A DNA stretch of 49,000 bases from Tubulanus polymorphus. Lineage: Eukaryota; Nemertea; Palaeonemertea; Tubulaniformes; Tubulanidae. Where the stretch lies: NCBI RefSeq assembly GCF_964204645.1, contig NW_027437483.1, positions 1 through 49,000 of the forward strand, given 5' to 3'. Numbering within the stretch: position 1 is the first letter of the stretch; every line of letters begins with the position of its first letter. Of the stretch, positions 1 through 11,199 are shown piece by piece. Position numbers and translations under genes: made by a program. The notes beneath the pieces were generated by a model, which made no database searches, was not told the DNA's origin, and was given only the letters and a program-made list of their open reading frames with translations.

Positions 1-3000
1 ACCTCAGCCTGTGCCAGGAATGAAGGAATGCGAGGTCACAGGAAATGACAGTCGTCGGTCTGCCCAGGTAGCTCAACTGGTAGAGCAGTCGTCCGGCAAA
101 CGAAAGGTCCGTGGTTCGAGTCCCGGTCTAGGTGGTGGACTGTGCTTTTCCCGATGCCCCTAACTCTAATGCCTTCCGACAGGTGGGAGTTAGCCTGATT
201 TCCCGCTGCCCGTGCTCTAGTGGGGAACTGAAAAAGAAATTAATTAATACATCTCGATTAACAGTCTCGGGGGTTAATCTGAAGAACACACTTGTCATAT
301 AATTAATATTCAAATTCAAAAATTGGTTCCCCTAACCTCTATCTCTATACCTAACCTCAGCCTGTGCCAGGAATGAAGGAATGCGAGGTCACAGGAAATG
401 ACAGTCGTCGGTCTGCCCAGGTAGCTCAACTGGTAGAGCAGTCGTCCGGCAAACGAAAGGTCCGTGGTTCGAGTCCCGGTCTAGGTGGTGGACTGTGCTT
501 TTCCCGATGCCCCTAACTCTAATGCCTTCCGACAGGTGGGAGTTAGCCTGATTTCCCGCTGCCCGTGCTCTAGTGGGGAACTGAAAAAGAAATTAATTAA
601 TACATCTCGATTAACAGTCTCGGGGGTTAATCTGAAGAACACACTTGTCATATAATTAATATTCAAATTCAAAAATTGGTTCCCCTAACCTCTATCTCTA
701 TACCTAACCTCAGCCTGTGCCAGGAATGAAGGAATGCGAGGTCACAGGAAATGACAGTCGTCGGTCTGCCCAGGTAGCTCAACTGGTAGAGCAGTCGTCC
801 GGCAAACGAAAGGTCCGTGGTTCGAGTCCCGGTCTAGGTGGTGGACTGTGCTTTTCCCGATGCCCCTAACTCTAATGCCTTCCGACAGGTGGGAGTTAGC
901 CTGATTTCCCGCTGCCCGTGCTCTAGTGGGGAACTGAAAAAGAAATTAATTAATACATCTCGATTAACAGTCTCGGGGGTTAATCTGAAGAACACACTTG
1001 TCATATAATTAATATTCAAATTCAAAAATTGGTTCCCCTAACCTCTATCTCTATACCTAACCTCAGCCTGTGCCAGGAATGAAGGAATGCGAGGTCACAG
1101 GAAATGACAGTCGTCGGTCTGCCCAGGTAGCTCAACTGGTAGAGCAGTCGTCCGGCAAACGAAAGGTCCGTGGTTCGAGTCCCGGTCTAGGTGGTGGACT
1201 GTGCTTTTCCCGATGCCCCTAACTCTAATGCCTTCCGACAGGTGGGAGTTAGCCTGATTTCCCGCTGCCCGTGCTCTAGTGGGGAACTGAAAAAGAAATT
1301 AATTAATACATCTCGATTAACAGTCTCGGGGGTTAATCTGAAGAACACACTTGTCATATAATTAATATTCAAATTCAAAAATTGGTTCCCCTAACCTCTA
1401 TCTCTATACCTAACCTCAGCCTGTGCCAGGAATGAAGGAATGCGAGGTCACAGGAAATGACAGTCGTCGGTCTGCCCAGGTAGCTCAACTGGTAGAGCAG
1501 TCGTCCGGCAAACGAAAGGTCCGTGGTTCGAGTCCCGGTCTAGGTGGTGGACTGTGCTTTTCCCGATGCCCCTAACTCTAATGCCTTCCGACAGGTGGGA
1601 GTTAGCCTGATTTCCCGCTGCCCGTGCTCTAGTGGGGAACTGAAAAAGAAATTAATTAATACATCTCGATTAACAGTCTCGGGGGTTAATCTGAAGAACA
1701 CACTTGTCATATAATTAATATTCAAATTCAAAAATTGGTTCCCCTAACCTCTATCTCTATACCTAACCTCAGCCTGTGCCAGGAATGAAGGAATGCGAGG
1801 TCACAGGAAATGACAGTCGTCGGTCTGCCCAGGTAGCTCAACTGGTAGAGCAGTCGTCCGGCAAACGAAAGGTCCGTGGTTCGAGTCCCGGTCTAGGTGG
1901 TGGACTGTGCTTTTCCCGATGCCCCTAACTCTAATGCCTTCCGACAGGTGGGAGTTAGCCTGATTTCCCGCTGCCCGTGCTCTAGTGGGGAACTGAAAAA
2001 GAAATTAATTAATACATCTCGATTAACAGTCTCGGGGGTTAATCTGAAGAACACACTTGTCATATAATTAATATTCAAATTCAAAAATTGGTTCCCCTAA
2101 CCTCTATCTCTATACCTAACCTCAGCCTGTGCCAGGAATGAAGGAATGCGAGGTCACAGGAAATGACAGTCGTCGGTCTGCCCAGGTAGCTCAACTGGTA
2201 GAGCAGTCGTCCGGCAAACGAAAGGTCCGTGGTTCGAGTCCCGGTCTAGGTGGTGGACTGTGCTTTTCCCGATGCCCCTAACTCTAATGCCTTCCGACAG
2301 GTGGGAGTTAGCCTGATTTCCCGCTGCCCGTGCTCTAGTGGGGAACTGAAAAAGAAATTAATTAATACATCTCGATTAACAGTCTCGGGGGTTAATCTGA
2401 AGAACACACTTGTCATATAATTAATATTCAAATTCAAAAATTGGTTCCCCTAACCTCTATCTCTATACCTAACCTCAGCCTGTGCCAGGAATGAAGGAAT
2501 GCGAGGTCACAGGAAATGACAGTCGTCGGTCTGCCCAGGTAGCTCAACTGGTAGAGCAGTCGTCCGGCAAACGAAAGGTCCGTGGTTCGAGTCCCGGTCT
2601 AGGTGGTGGACTGTGCTTTTCCCGATGCCCCTAACTCTAATGCCTTCCGACAGGTGGGAGTTAGCCTGATTTCCCGCTGCCCGTGCTCTAGTGGGGAACT
2701 GAAAAAGAAATTAATTAATACATCTCGATTAACAGTCTCGGGGGTTAATCTGAAGAACACACTTGTCATATAATTAATATTCAAATTCAAAAATTGGTTC
2801 CCCTAACCTCTATCTCTATACCTAACCTCAGCCTGTGCCAGGAATGAAGGAATGCGAGGTCACAGGAAATGACAGTCGTCGGTCTGCCCAGGTAGCTCAA
2901 CTGGTAGAGCAGTCGTCCGGCAAACGAAAGGTCCGTGGTTCGAGTCCCGGTCTAGGTGGTGGACTGTGCTTTTCCCGATGCCCCTAACTCTAATGCCTTC

Positions 3001-5296
3001 CGACAGGTGGGAGTTAGCCTGATTTCCCGCTGCCCGTGCTCTAGTGGGGAACTGAAAAAGAAATTAATTAATACATCTCGATTAACAGTCTCGGGGGTTA
3101 ATCTGAAGAACACACTTGTCATATAATTAATATTCAAATTCAAAAATTGGTTCCCCTAACCTCTATCTCTATACCTAACCTCAGCCTGTGCCAGGAATGA
3201 AGGAATGCGAGGTCACAGGAAATGACAGTCGTCGGTCTGCCCAGGTAGCTCAACTGGTAGAGCAGTCGTCCGGCAAACGAAAGGTCCGTGGTTCGAGTCC
3301 CGGTCTAGGTGGTGGACTGTGCTTTTCCCGATGCCCCTAACTCTAATGCCTTCCGACAGGTGGGAGTTAGCCTGATTTCCCGCTGCCCGTGCTCTAGTGG
3401 GGAACTGAAAAAGGAATTAATTAATACATCTCGATTAACAGTCTCGGGGGTTAATCTGAAGAACACACTTGTCATATAATTAATATTCAAATTCAAAAAT
3501 TGGTTCCCCTAACCTCTATCTCTATACCTAACCTCAGCCTGTGCCAGGAATGAAGGAATGCGAGGTCACAGGAAATGACAGTCGTCGGTCTGCCCAGGTA
3601 GCTCAACTGGTAGAGCAGTCGTCCGGCAAACGAAAGGTCCGTGGTTCGAGTCCCGGTCTAGGTGGTGGACTGTGCTTTTCCCGATGCCCCTAACTCTAAT
3701 GCCTTCCGACAGGTGGGAGTTAGCCTGATTTCCCGCTGCCCGTGCTCTAGTGGGGAACTGAAAAAGAAATTAATTAATACATCTCGATTAACAGTCTCGG
3801 GGGTTAATCTGAAGAACACACTTGTCATATAATTAATATTCAAATTCAAAAATTGGTTCCCCTAACCTCTATCTCTATACCTAACCTCAGCCTGTGCCAG
3901 GAATGAAGGAATGCGAGGTCACAGGAAATGACAGTCGTCGGTCTGCCCAGGTAGCTCAACTGGTAGAGCAGTCGTCCGGCAAACGAAAGGTCCGTGGTTC
4001 GAGTCCCGGTCTAGGTGGTGGACTGTGCTTTTCCCGATGCCCCTAACTCTAATGCCTTCCGACAGGTGGGAGTTAGCCTGATTTCCCGCTGCCCGTGCTC
4101 TAGTGGGGAACTGAAAAAGAAATTAATTAATACATCTCGATTAACAGTCTCGGGGGTTAATCTGAAGAACACACTTGTCATATAATTAATATTCAAATTC
4201 AAAAATTGGTTCCCCTAACCTCTATCTCTATACCTAACCTCAGCCTGTGCCAGGAATGAAGGAATGCGAGGTCACAGGAAATGACAGTCGTCGGTCTGCC
4301 CAGGTAGCTCAACTGGTAGAGCAGTCGTCCGGCAAACGAAAGGTCCGTGGTTCGAGTCCCGGTCTAGGTGGTGGACTGTGCTTTTCCCGATGCCCCTAAC
4401 TCTAATGCCTTCCGACAGGTGGGAGTTAGCCTGATTTCCCGCTGCCCGTGCTCTAGTGGGGAACTGAAAAAGAAATTAATTAATACATCTCGATTAACAG
4501 TCTCGGGGGTTAATCTGAAGAACACACTTGTCATATAATTAATATTCAAATTCAAAAATTGGTTCCCCTAACCTCTATCTCTATACCTAACCTCAGCCTG
4601 TGCCAGGAATGAAGGAATGCGAGGTCACAGGAAATGACAGTCGTCGGTCTGCCCAGGTAGCTCAACTGGTAGAGCAGTCGTCCGGCAAACGAAAGGTCCG
4701 TGGTTCGAGTCCCGGTCTAGGTGGTGGACTGTGCTTTTCCCGATGCCCCTAACTCTAATGCCTTCCGACAGGTGGGAGTTAGCCTGATTTCCCGCTGCCC
4801 GTGCTCTAGTGGGGAACTGAAAAAGAAATTAATTAATACATCTCGATTAACAGTCTCGGGGGTTAATCTGAAGAACACACTTGTCATATAATTAATATTC
4901 AAATTCAAAAATTGGTTCCCCTAACCTCTATCTCTATACCTAACCTCAGCCTGTGCCAGGAATGAAGGAATGCGAGGTCACAGGAAATGACAGTCGTCGG
5001 TCTGCCCAGGTAGCTCAACTGGTAGAGCAGTCGTCCGGCAAACGAAAGGTCCGTGGTTCGAGTCCCGGTCTAGGTGGTGGACTGTGCTTTTCCCGATGCC
5101 CCTAACTCTAATGCCTTCCGACAGGTGGGAGTTAGCCTGATTTCCCGCTGCCCGTGCTCTAGTGGGGAACTGAAAAAGAAATTAATTAATACATCTCGAT
5201 TAACAGTCTCGGGGGTTAATCTGAAGAACACACTTGTCATATAATTAATATTCAAATTCAAAAATTGGTTCCCCTAACCTCTATCTCTATACCTAA
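1..5296 (+). repeat. 353-bp tandem array, 15 SINE-like units
   Basis: Fifteen head-to-tail units with a period of exactly 353 bp. Each unit runs from CCTAACCTCAGCC, through a tRNA-like head about 60 bp in, to a tail ending TCTATACCTAACC. I noticed only one substitution (A to G at 3414 in the tenth unit), so the array is young, homogenised, or an assembly expansion. The tail (GCTGCCCGTGC, CTAGTGGGG, then CCCCTAACCTCTATCTCTA) is shared with the 3' end of the PLE downstream, and the first ~20 bp match the start of PLE copy 2. The unit contains potential hairpins at 160-166/187-193, 256-262/273-279 and 222-228/326-332 (first copy). I read it as a non-autonomous retroelement amplified in tandem rather than a simple satellite. 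Confidence 0.9.
62..134 (+). tRNA. tRNA-like head of the 353-bp unit (probably not a working tRNA)
   Basis: First of 15 copies; the others lie at +353 intervals (415, 768, 1121 and so on to 5004). A box TAGCTCAACTGG at 69-80 and B box GGTTCGAGTCC at 113-123 match the RNA polymerase III internal promoter. A cloverleaf folds: D stem GCTC/GAGC is perfect, the acceptor is 6 of 7 counting wobble pairs, and the anticodon stem is 4 of 5. The T stem has two mismatches and position 33 is C instead of U. The loop would place GGC at the anticodon, but G3:U70 (alanine identity) is absent. This fits a tRNA-derived SINE promoter better than a functional tRNA. Confidence 0.55.
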
Positions 5297-5325
5297 CCCT
5301 AACCCTAACCCTAACCCTAACCCTA
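5291..5325 (+). repeat. Interstitial telomeric repeat (CCCTAA)n
   Basis: About five CCCTAA units directly follow the last 353-bp unit and run without spacer into the truncated PLE copy. The C-rich strand is on top, the orientation expected near the left end of a chromosome. Confidence 0.9.
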
Positions 5326-5326
5326 G

Positions 5327-6415
5327 CTTTTCAACATCGCGCTGGATTTGCGGTCGAAATTCCGCGGTCAGGCTCTGTCTGACAAACTCAGAAATGTCCT
5401 ATCTAACCCACCTTCTTCCCCTTCTCATTTCAGGTCACACCACCAGGAGGCACCACCGGAGCCGAAGATTCGTCCGCCGCCGAGACCGAGCCGGAAGATT
5501 CGAAAGCCCGCGACGCCGAGGACGCCTGCACCAACCGCAGCCGCGCCCGCCGCGCCCACAGCGCCTCCTTCTTTTTCTGATTCCAGGTCACCGAGAAGCT
5601 ACGCGGATGTCACCAGGACGCCACCAACCAGAATGGCGCCACCACCGAGAAGTCCGATGCCGACGCCGCCGCCAAGAAGTCCGACGCCACCGAGAAGTCC
5701 GACGCCGCCGCCTCGAAACCCGACGCCGCCGCCGCCGCCGCAGAGAACGCCGACCGCACCAACCAGCAGTCCGACGCCGTCTCTCTCTTCTTCTCTTTCC
5801 AGCTCTCCGTCTCATTACAGGTCACCAGGGCGCCTACTGCCAGCGCGAAGTCCGACGCCAACACCGAGACCGATGGCGCCCCAGGAAGTTCGCCGTCATC
5901 CGAATACGGGTCGGAAGAAACAGGATTGGAGTCTGCCACCAACCCGGCGACCCATTCTGGTGATTGGTGACTCAAATCTGAGTAACATCACATCAAGCCG
6001 CCGTCCGGATGACGTCCAGATCGAGAGCTTCCCCGGCTGCAAGATAGCTCATCTCGCCGACCTGATCGATGCTGTACCGGAGCGCCGAGATCGCCCGGAT
6101 ACGGTGATCATCAGCGTCGGAATCAACAACCGCGACAACAACTTCGAAGCGACCGCCAAGAAGACCACACAGCGCCTGATCAACGCCGCAGTCAAGAAGT
6201 ATCAGCACTCGTTCGTCCACTTCGTTCAACTCAACACGACCCGCGAACACCAGCAGTTCGCCCGGAAGTTCAACGAATTCCTCGAGATTCACGACGACGT
6301 CACCGCGATACCACCCATCGATGATCGACGCTTCAGAGTTGTTGGAGACGGGATCCACTGGAACCGTGGTACAGCTAACACCCTGCTGGACCACTGGCTC
6401 AGTGGTTTAAACTAA
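5327..6415 (+). pseudogene. PLE ORF1, 5'-truncated (linker plus SGNH domain)
   Basis: In frame with ORF1 of copy 2 from LFNIALDLR onward, so the N-terminal ~155 residues are missing and there is no native start codon. It retains the Pro/Arg/Ser-rich linker and a complete SGNH-hydrolase-like domain: the GDSN block, GINN, and a terminal DGIH (D-x-x-H). It stops at TAA 6413-6415. It could still be expressed by internal initiation or splicing, but as a gene it is a fragment. Confidence 0.8.
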
Positions 6416-6570
6416 GTATTAGTGAGACCAACGGGTCCACTATTGGTGAGTTAAATCAACCGGAATTAACCAATGCTTCTCTGATTTCTTCCATTTCCAG
6501 GTCCGACGAACACGAAGAACCGGCACCAAACCAAGCGCGACGCGATCCGGTCACCGCTCTCGGGAGCCCG

Positions 6571-8871
6571 GTGGTCAACCTCACACGTTCACTCCGCCTA
6601 AGTCCGGCGCAACATCAGCTACTCCGAAAGGGCCTCACTTATTGCCCGACTCCAAAAATCGGTTCTGATGCCGCCGCGACCGAGCGCACCAAGGGAGTGT
6701 GCCGATTCAACCGGCTAGTGAAACTCGACCATCACTTCCGAGACAAACCGGACCGCGAGGCTCCGCGTTTCCGTCTGCCCAGCAGTTGGGCTCCGGATGA
6801 AATAGAACCAGTAATCGCCGGGTTCTGCAACGACGCGCACGAATTGGCTCAACAAACCAGGGATACGCGTCGCGTAAATGATAACCTCACTAAACAGGAA
6901 CGCGAAGCCCTCCAGCAGCTGCGTGACAACACTAATATTGTCATCAAAGCCGCCGATAAGGGTTCCGCTACGGTTATCATGGACCGCGACGACTACGTCC
7001 ACGAAGCCATGCGCCAACTAGCCGATCTCGAGTATTATCAGCCGCTGCAGCAACCGATCTTCGAACAGACCGGGGAAGAAATTCGCGAAATCATCGAAAA
7101 TATGGCTCGACGAAAAATCATCCCGCTAAAAACCGCCGAATATCTATTACCGCCCGACAATCCGAAACAGAGGCAGTTCTATCTGCTTCCCAAAATCCAT
7201 AAAGAACGCGAGAAGTGGACGGTACCCGATCGCGTACCGCCGGGGAGACCGATCGTCTCCGACTGCGGCTCCGAAACCTACGAAATTTCGGAATGGATCG
7301 ACTACTATTTGCAGCCGATCGCCCGCGGTCACCCGTCGTACGTCAAAGATACCAACCACTTTCTAGATATTTTGGCCGGTAAACAATTTAGCGCCGATGC
7401 GTTACTCGTCACCATGGACATCGATTCGCTCTACACCAACATCCCCCACGAAGAGGGTATCGCCAGCATCCGACAAGCTCTCCGAGATAACCCGAACCCG
7501 GGACGCCCGGATGCCGAGCTGCTGAAACTACTCGAAATCAGCCTGAAGAAAAATGACTTTAACTTTAACGAAAACACATATTTACAGGTAAAAGGTACCG
7601 CAATGGGTAAGCGTTTTGCTCCTTCTTATGCCAATATCTTTGTAGCCGAATGGGAAAAAGAAGGTCTGTCCAGAAGCGAACTCCAACCATCGCTATACGC
7701 TCGGTTCATCGACGACATCTACATAGTTTGGGAACACGGCCGCGAAACGTTGATGCAATTCATCGACGTCCTACAAACAGTGAGCCGATCCATCAAACTC
7801 AAGTTCGAAATCAGCGACACCAGCGTCAACTTTCTGGACGTAACCACTTTCAAAGGCCCGCGATTCGAGACAAGTGGCACAGTAGACACCAAAGTCTACT
7901 TCAAACCAACCGATTCGCATCAATTACTACATCGATCCTCGTTTCACCCTAAACACACATTTTCCGGTATAGTTAAAAGTCAAATTCTCCGGTTCCGGCG
8001 CATCTGCAATAACGATTCGGACTTACACGCAGCGTCCGGAACCGTCCTTAAAGTACTCAGAGGTCGTGGCTACAAAGACCGCGAACTGCGACACATCAAA
8101 AGCCAAGCTCTACGGCACCACGCCGAACGAGATCTACGAGAACAACAACGGGCCGACGAACCGCCGAAAAAGCGTTTACCGCTTATCTTACCTCACTCCG
8201 AAGCCAACCGAACCCTAGCCCGTAACATCCGAACCAGATTTACGGAACTGGCTACGGCCACCGGCCGGTCGGACGAGGTAACCACGGTCACCGCCTACAC
8301 CAAGCACAAGAGTCTCAAAGATCTCCTAACTTCGTCGCAGCTCAAACCCACGAAGCCACCCCCTCCCCGAGTCCCCTCTTCACCGCATCGTAACAGAAAT
8401 ACTTCCGTTGTTTCCAATTCTTCTATTTCCAGGTCTACTCAAAGAACTCCGTCAACCCGACGTCGAGGCACCGAGAAATGCAGAACACCGAGATGTCGTA
8501 CGTGTCCACTCGTCCGAGAAACAACCGTTTGCCGCAGCCACAACAAAATGCACGCGATCCGCAGCACAATTAATTGCGCGACCCGTGAAATTGTATACTG
8601 CATCGAATGCACCAAGTGCAACATGCTGTACGTCGGCCAAACCGGAATGTCTCTACGAGAACGCGTCACTCATCACGTCTCACGCATCAGAACGAAGAAT
8701 TCGACTCCAGTCTCGGACCACTTCAACCAAGTCGACCACACCCGCGAACACTTTCGGGTGTACGGTCTCCAACACCTACCAGGCTCCACGAGACCGATCC
8801 GCGAAGCAGCCGAACAAGACTGGATACGACGACTCGACACGAACACGCCCCGAGGCATGAACGTCCCGTAG
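6571..8871 (+). CDS. PLE ORF2: reverse transcriptase with GIY-YIG endonuclease (copy 1)
   Basis: A 766-residue frame, open upstream to 6426, with no ATG near its 5' end (the position used here is GTG). Motifs in order: the PLE-type DKG motif (D129-G131), RPIVS (226-230), the first catalytic Asp in MDIDSLYTNIP (D283/D285), GTAMG (342-346), FIDD with catalytic D381-D382, NFLD (420-423), a Cys-rich stretch (CRTPRC, CRTC), then GIY-YIG endonuclease blocks VYC (675-677) and LYVG (686-689), SLRER, and a C-terminal WIRRL. RT plus GIY-YIG in this order is the hallmark of Penelope-like elements. The enzyme would nick DNA and prime cDNA synthesis from the element RNA. Nearly identical to copy 2. Confidence 0.93.
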   Translation: MVNLTRSLRLSPAQHQLLRKGLTYCPTPKIGSDAAATERTKGVCRFNRLVKLDHHFRDKPDREAPRFRLPSSWAPDEIEPVIAGFCNDAHELAQQTRDTRRVNDNLTKQEREALQQLRDNTNIVIKAADKGSATVIMDRDDYVHEAMRQLADLEYYQPLQQPIFEQTGEEIREIIENMARRKIIPLKTAEYLLPPDNPKQRQFYLLPKIHKEREKWTVPDRVPPGRPIVSDCGSETYEISEWIDYYLQPIARGHPSYVKDTNHFLDILAGKQFSADALLVTMDIDSLYTNIPHEEGIASIRQALRDNPNPGRPDAELLKLLEISLKKNDFNFNENTYLQVKGTAMGKRFAPSYANIFVAEWEKEGLSRSELQPSLYARFIDDIYIVWEHGRETLMQFIDVLQTVSRSIKLKFEISDTSVNFLDVTTFKGPRFETSGTVDTKVYFKPTDSHQLLHRSSFHPKHTFSGIVKSQILRFRRICNNDSDLHAASGTVLKVLRGRGYKDRELRHIKSQALRHHAERDLREQQRADEPPKKRLPLILPHSEANRTLARNIRTRFTELATATGRSDEVTTVTAYTKHKSLKDLLTSSQLKPTKPPPPRVPSSPHRNRNTSVVSNSSISRSTQRTPSTRRRGTEKCRTPRCRTCPLVRETTVCRSHNKMHAIRSTINCATREIVYCIECTKCNMLYVGQTGMSLRERVTHHVSRIRTKNSTPVSDHFNQVDHTREHFRVYGLQHLPGSTRPIREAAEQDWIRRLDTNTPRGMNVP

Positions 8872-8939
8872 ACCGCCTCACTACAACAATTAACTCTCAC
8901 TACTTTTTTACAGGGATAACCCGCTGCCCGTGCACTAGT

Positions 8940-8968
8940 GGGGTCTCCAAACCTTCGGTTTGGTCCCC
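8940..8968 (+). other. 3'-terminal hairpin of PLE copy 1
   Basis: CCAAACC (8947-8953) and GGTTTGG (8957-8963) form a stem capped by a cUUCGg-type loop, enclosed by GGGG (8940-8943) and CCCC (8965-8968). It lies just before the CCTAACC tail and is a likely recognition structure for the reverse transcriptase. Identical in copy 2. Confidence 0.7.
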
Positions 8969-8992
8969 TAACCTCTATCTCTAAACCTAACC

Positions 8993-11168
8993 TTAGCCCG
9001 TGCCAGGTTTCCCTCGTAAATTATCTTAACTGATTAATTATTAATCATCAATCTATTTGCAGAATCATCCTCCGTCGCCTGAAGCAGAAACCCGCTCAGA
9101 GACAGAGTACAAAACAAACTCCAAGATCACAAGCTCCACAGGAATCATCAACCTTTTATCTTTTAATTAGTTCTCTCTGCTTTACTTTGAAAACTCAATC
9201 GAAATTCAGTAAGTAAGAAGACAGACCAAATATCAGAAACAGTTAGAAAAATAAACAAAAGCGCGATATCGGGAACCGAACCCTAACCGCTAGTACAGAC
9301 TGGTTGCCTGTCCCAGGACGATAGAAACCGGTAACCAGTCCACCGCTATTATCTATTTCGAAAATATGCGTCAGCACTGAGATTATATCATAGAAACACC
9401 CGAAAAGTATTTATTAATCTATTATAAATTTAGAAAGAAAGGGAATCTAGAATAGGTAAGAATATACTCAATTACTAAAACGGCGCGCCTGATCGGGACT
9501 CGAACCCGCGGCACCCGAATTAAGCTCCGGAGAATACTCGGGAACCGTACCCGCCGCTCCGAAATTAACCGCTAGTACTGACGGGTTGCCGGTGTCCCGC
9601 GTTAGATACCGGCAACCAGTCCACCGCTCTTATTTATTTTGAAAATATGCGTCGGCACTAAGATTATATCGTAGAAACATCTGAAAAGTACTATTGTATC
9701 CGTCAAAGATTCAGAATTAAAAGGAATCCAGAATAGGTAAAAAAACATTTAGAATAGAACTATTCAATTACTAAACGGCGCCTGGTCGGGACTCGAACCC
9801 GCGGCACCCTAATCAACCTCCGTTTAATCTATAACGTTCGGTCGGGGACCTAACCCGCTACGTCCTAATTAACTATTATCGTATCTACGCGCCAACTCTT
9901 GGAACATACTCTATATAGATCCGGGTGTCAAGTTTCAAATTTCTCTAAAACAGACAGTTTATTTTCGGATAACAATTCTAATGAGATCGCTCAAAAGTAT
10001 TAGTAGCTATATTCAAAAACCGCACTATAGGTTGTAGAAGTATAAGAAGTTTATAGGATAAATAATAGTCCACGGACATCAATCACTGTTTACGAGTCAC
10101 TCATAATTAGTGACCGATCGGCCACCTGCGCCTCTTGACTAATTATCCGACTCAATTCTATACAAAATCGCAGTTACGACGCCTTCAAACTCATCAGTTT
10201 TTTTCAAAGAACACAGCCCAATATTCCCGATTCAAAAAGAGTTTTAAAATCACGTATATATTTCAACCTTCGGATTAAAGAAGAGATCATAGTGTTTTTG
10301 AACCACTCAAACTACGCAAGCTTAAACCGATTTACTGAATACCCGCGCTCCGGTCTGAATATATTTGTCACATGTTCAAGTTCACATAGCTTTACTCGAT
10401 CCTAAAAACTCTAAATAAGCGTAGTTTATCTAATAGAATTATATTTAAGAACTTAGAATTAAAACAGACTTATTAGTAAGACATTTCTATCAAAACTCGT
10501 CACCCATAATTAGGGCTAATTAACCACCCGCGCTCACTCAGTAATTTAGATCTTACGGGTTATAACTTCCTACTAAATCGCCGACGCCGCGCTGTCTAAT
10601 TCATCCAATTTTCGGTAGAATACCGCGTAGATATTTCAAAATCCGCTCTTAAAAGCTTTAGAATACGGAGAAAACTTGATTAACTAAGAACCGGATTTCA
10701 CCATTTACGACTATTTAGTAAACACGCGTATATCGGAATACGCCTCGGCCGCGCACCGCTAATTAACGCATCTAAACTAATTAGGAATTAAGCAATTTTG
10801 AAACTGAACTCGGACATATTTCGAACATTCCGGTTCACGTATATTAATAATACATATTCTAGATTTCTCTTTATAGAAAACACTTTGAGTATTTATTAGG
10901 TTATATCGAAATAAACTTTTCAATTCTATATTAGACACGCCGTTCTTTAGATCTTTAGAACTATACATCAAAGCAAACTATTCAACAGCTAGATCAAGGG
11001 CCATAATTAGTGCTGTTTTCTAGTCACTCTGGATCAAAGGCATAATTAGTCAGACCCCTAGTTTGTCTATTAGCTTGATCACAGAAGTACAATTAGTCTA
11101 GATCACAAGGTCTCATATGGTCACTTAACTTCTAACTCAAATACTGTTCACTTGTTGCGCGCTGCGTG
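8993..11168 (+). other. PLE copy 2 leader region, no ORF
   Basis: About 2.2 kb of AT-rich DNA without a convincing coding frame. Its first 20 bp resemble the 5' end of the 353-bp unit. It contains a degenerate tandem duplication (9285-9848) with tRNA-like B boxes on the minus strand. The rest (about 9850-11160) has short recurring phrases such as CATAATTAG but no feature I can name. It may be the element's 5' UTR and promoter region, or unrelated subtelomeric DNA between two insertions. Confidence 0.5.
9285..9848 (-). repeat. Degenerate ~282-bp tandem duplication with tRNA-like B boxes
   Basis: Two diverged units start at about 9285 and 9567. Shared blocks are CCGCTAGTAC, an imperfect palindrome around GGTTGCC/GGTAACC, GAAAATATGCGTC, and TCGGGACTCGAACCCGCGG. 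The last block read on the minus strand contains the B box GGTTCGAGTCC (at 9495-9505 and 9789-9799). A related B box, GGTTCGGTTCC, sits at 9272-9282. No full cloverleaf was found, so these are tRNA-derived remnants. Confidence 0.5.
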
Positions 11169-11176
11169 TATAAAAA
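11169..11176 (+). promoter_or_regulatory. TATA box upstream of PLE ORF1
   Basis: TATAAAAA lies 31 bp before the ORF1 ATG (11200), with an initiator-like TTCAGC just before the ATG. Standard spacing would place the transcription start only a few bases ahead of the start codon. Confidence 0.45.
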
Positions 11177-11199
11177 CCCGTGTCTAATCCTAGTTCAGC

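Larger units (their letters stand above)
5326..8992 (+). mobile_element. Penelope-like retroelement, copy 1 (5'-truncated)
   Basis: Nearly identical to 11667-15339 of copy 2, with a few substitutions and short in-frame indels in the proline-rich linker. The 5' end is cut inside ORF1 and joined directly to CCCTAA repeats. The 3' end carries the PLE terminal hairpin and the CCTAACCTCTATCTCTAAACC tail, in a head-to-tail junction with copy 2. This is the pattern of incomplete reverse transcription followed by telomeric repeat addition. ORF2 is intact. Confidence 0.9.

Noticed and set aside
128-5261. Fifteen identical 63-residue ORFs on the minus strand
   Set aside because: They are one open stretch of the 353-bp repeat seen 15 times, antisense to the tRNA head, with no protein-like features.
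1-5296. Retrozyme (hammerhead ribozyme) interpretation of the tandem units
   Set aside because: Size and tandem layout fit, but no CUGAUGA...GAAA core was found on either strand; the nearest match (CTGAAGA at about 279) has no matching GAAA partner.
1-5296. Cluster of functional tRNA-Ala genes
   Set aside because: Weak T stem, C at position 33, no G3:U70 pair, and 3' ends shared with a retroelement point to a SINE head.
5265-5975. Arg-rich and other overlapping ORFs within PLE ORF1
   Set aside because: Shadow frames of the GC-rich, proline-coding linker; the SGNH-containing frame is the real one.
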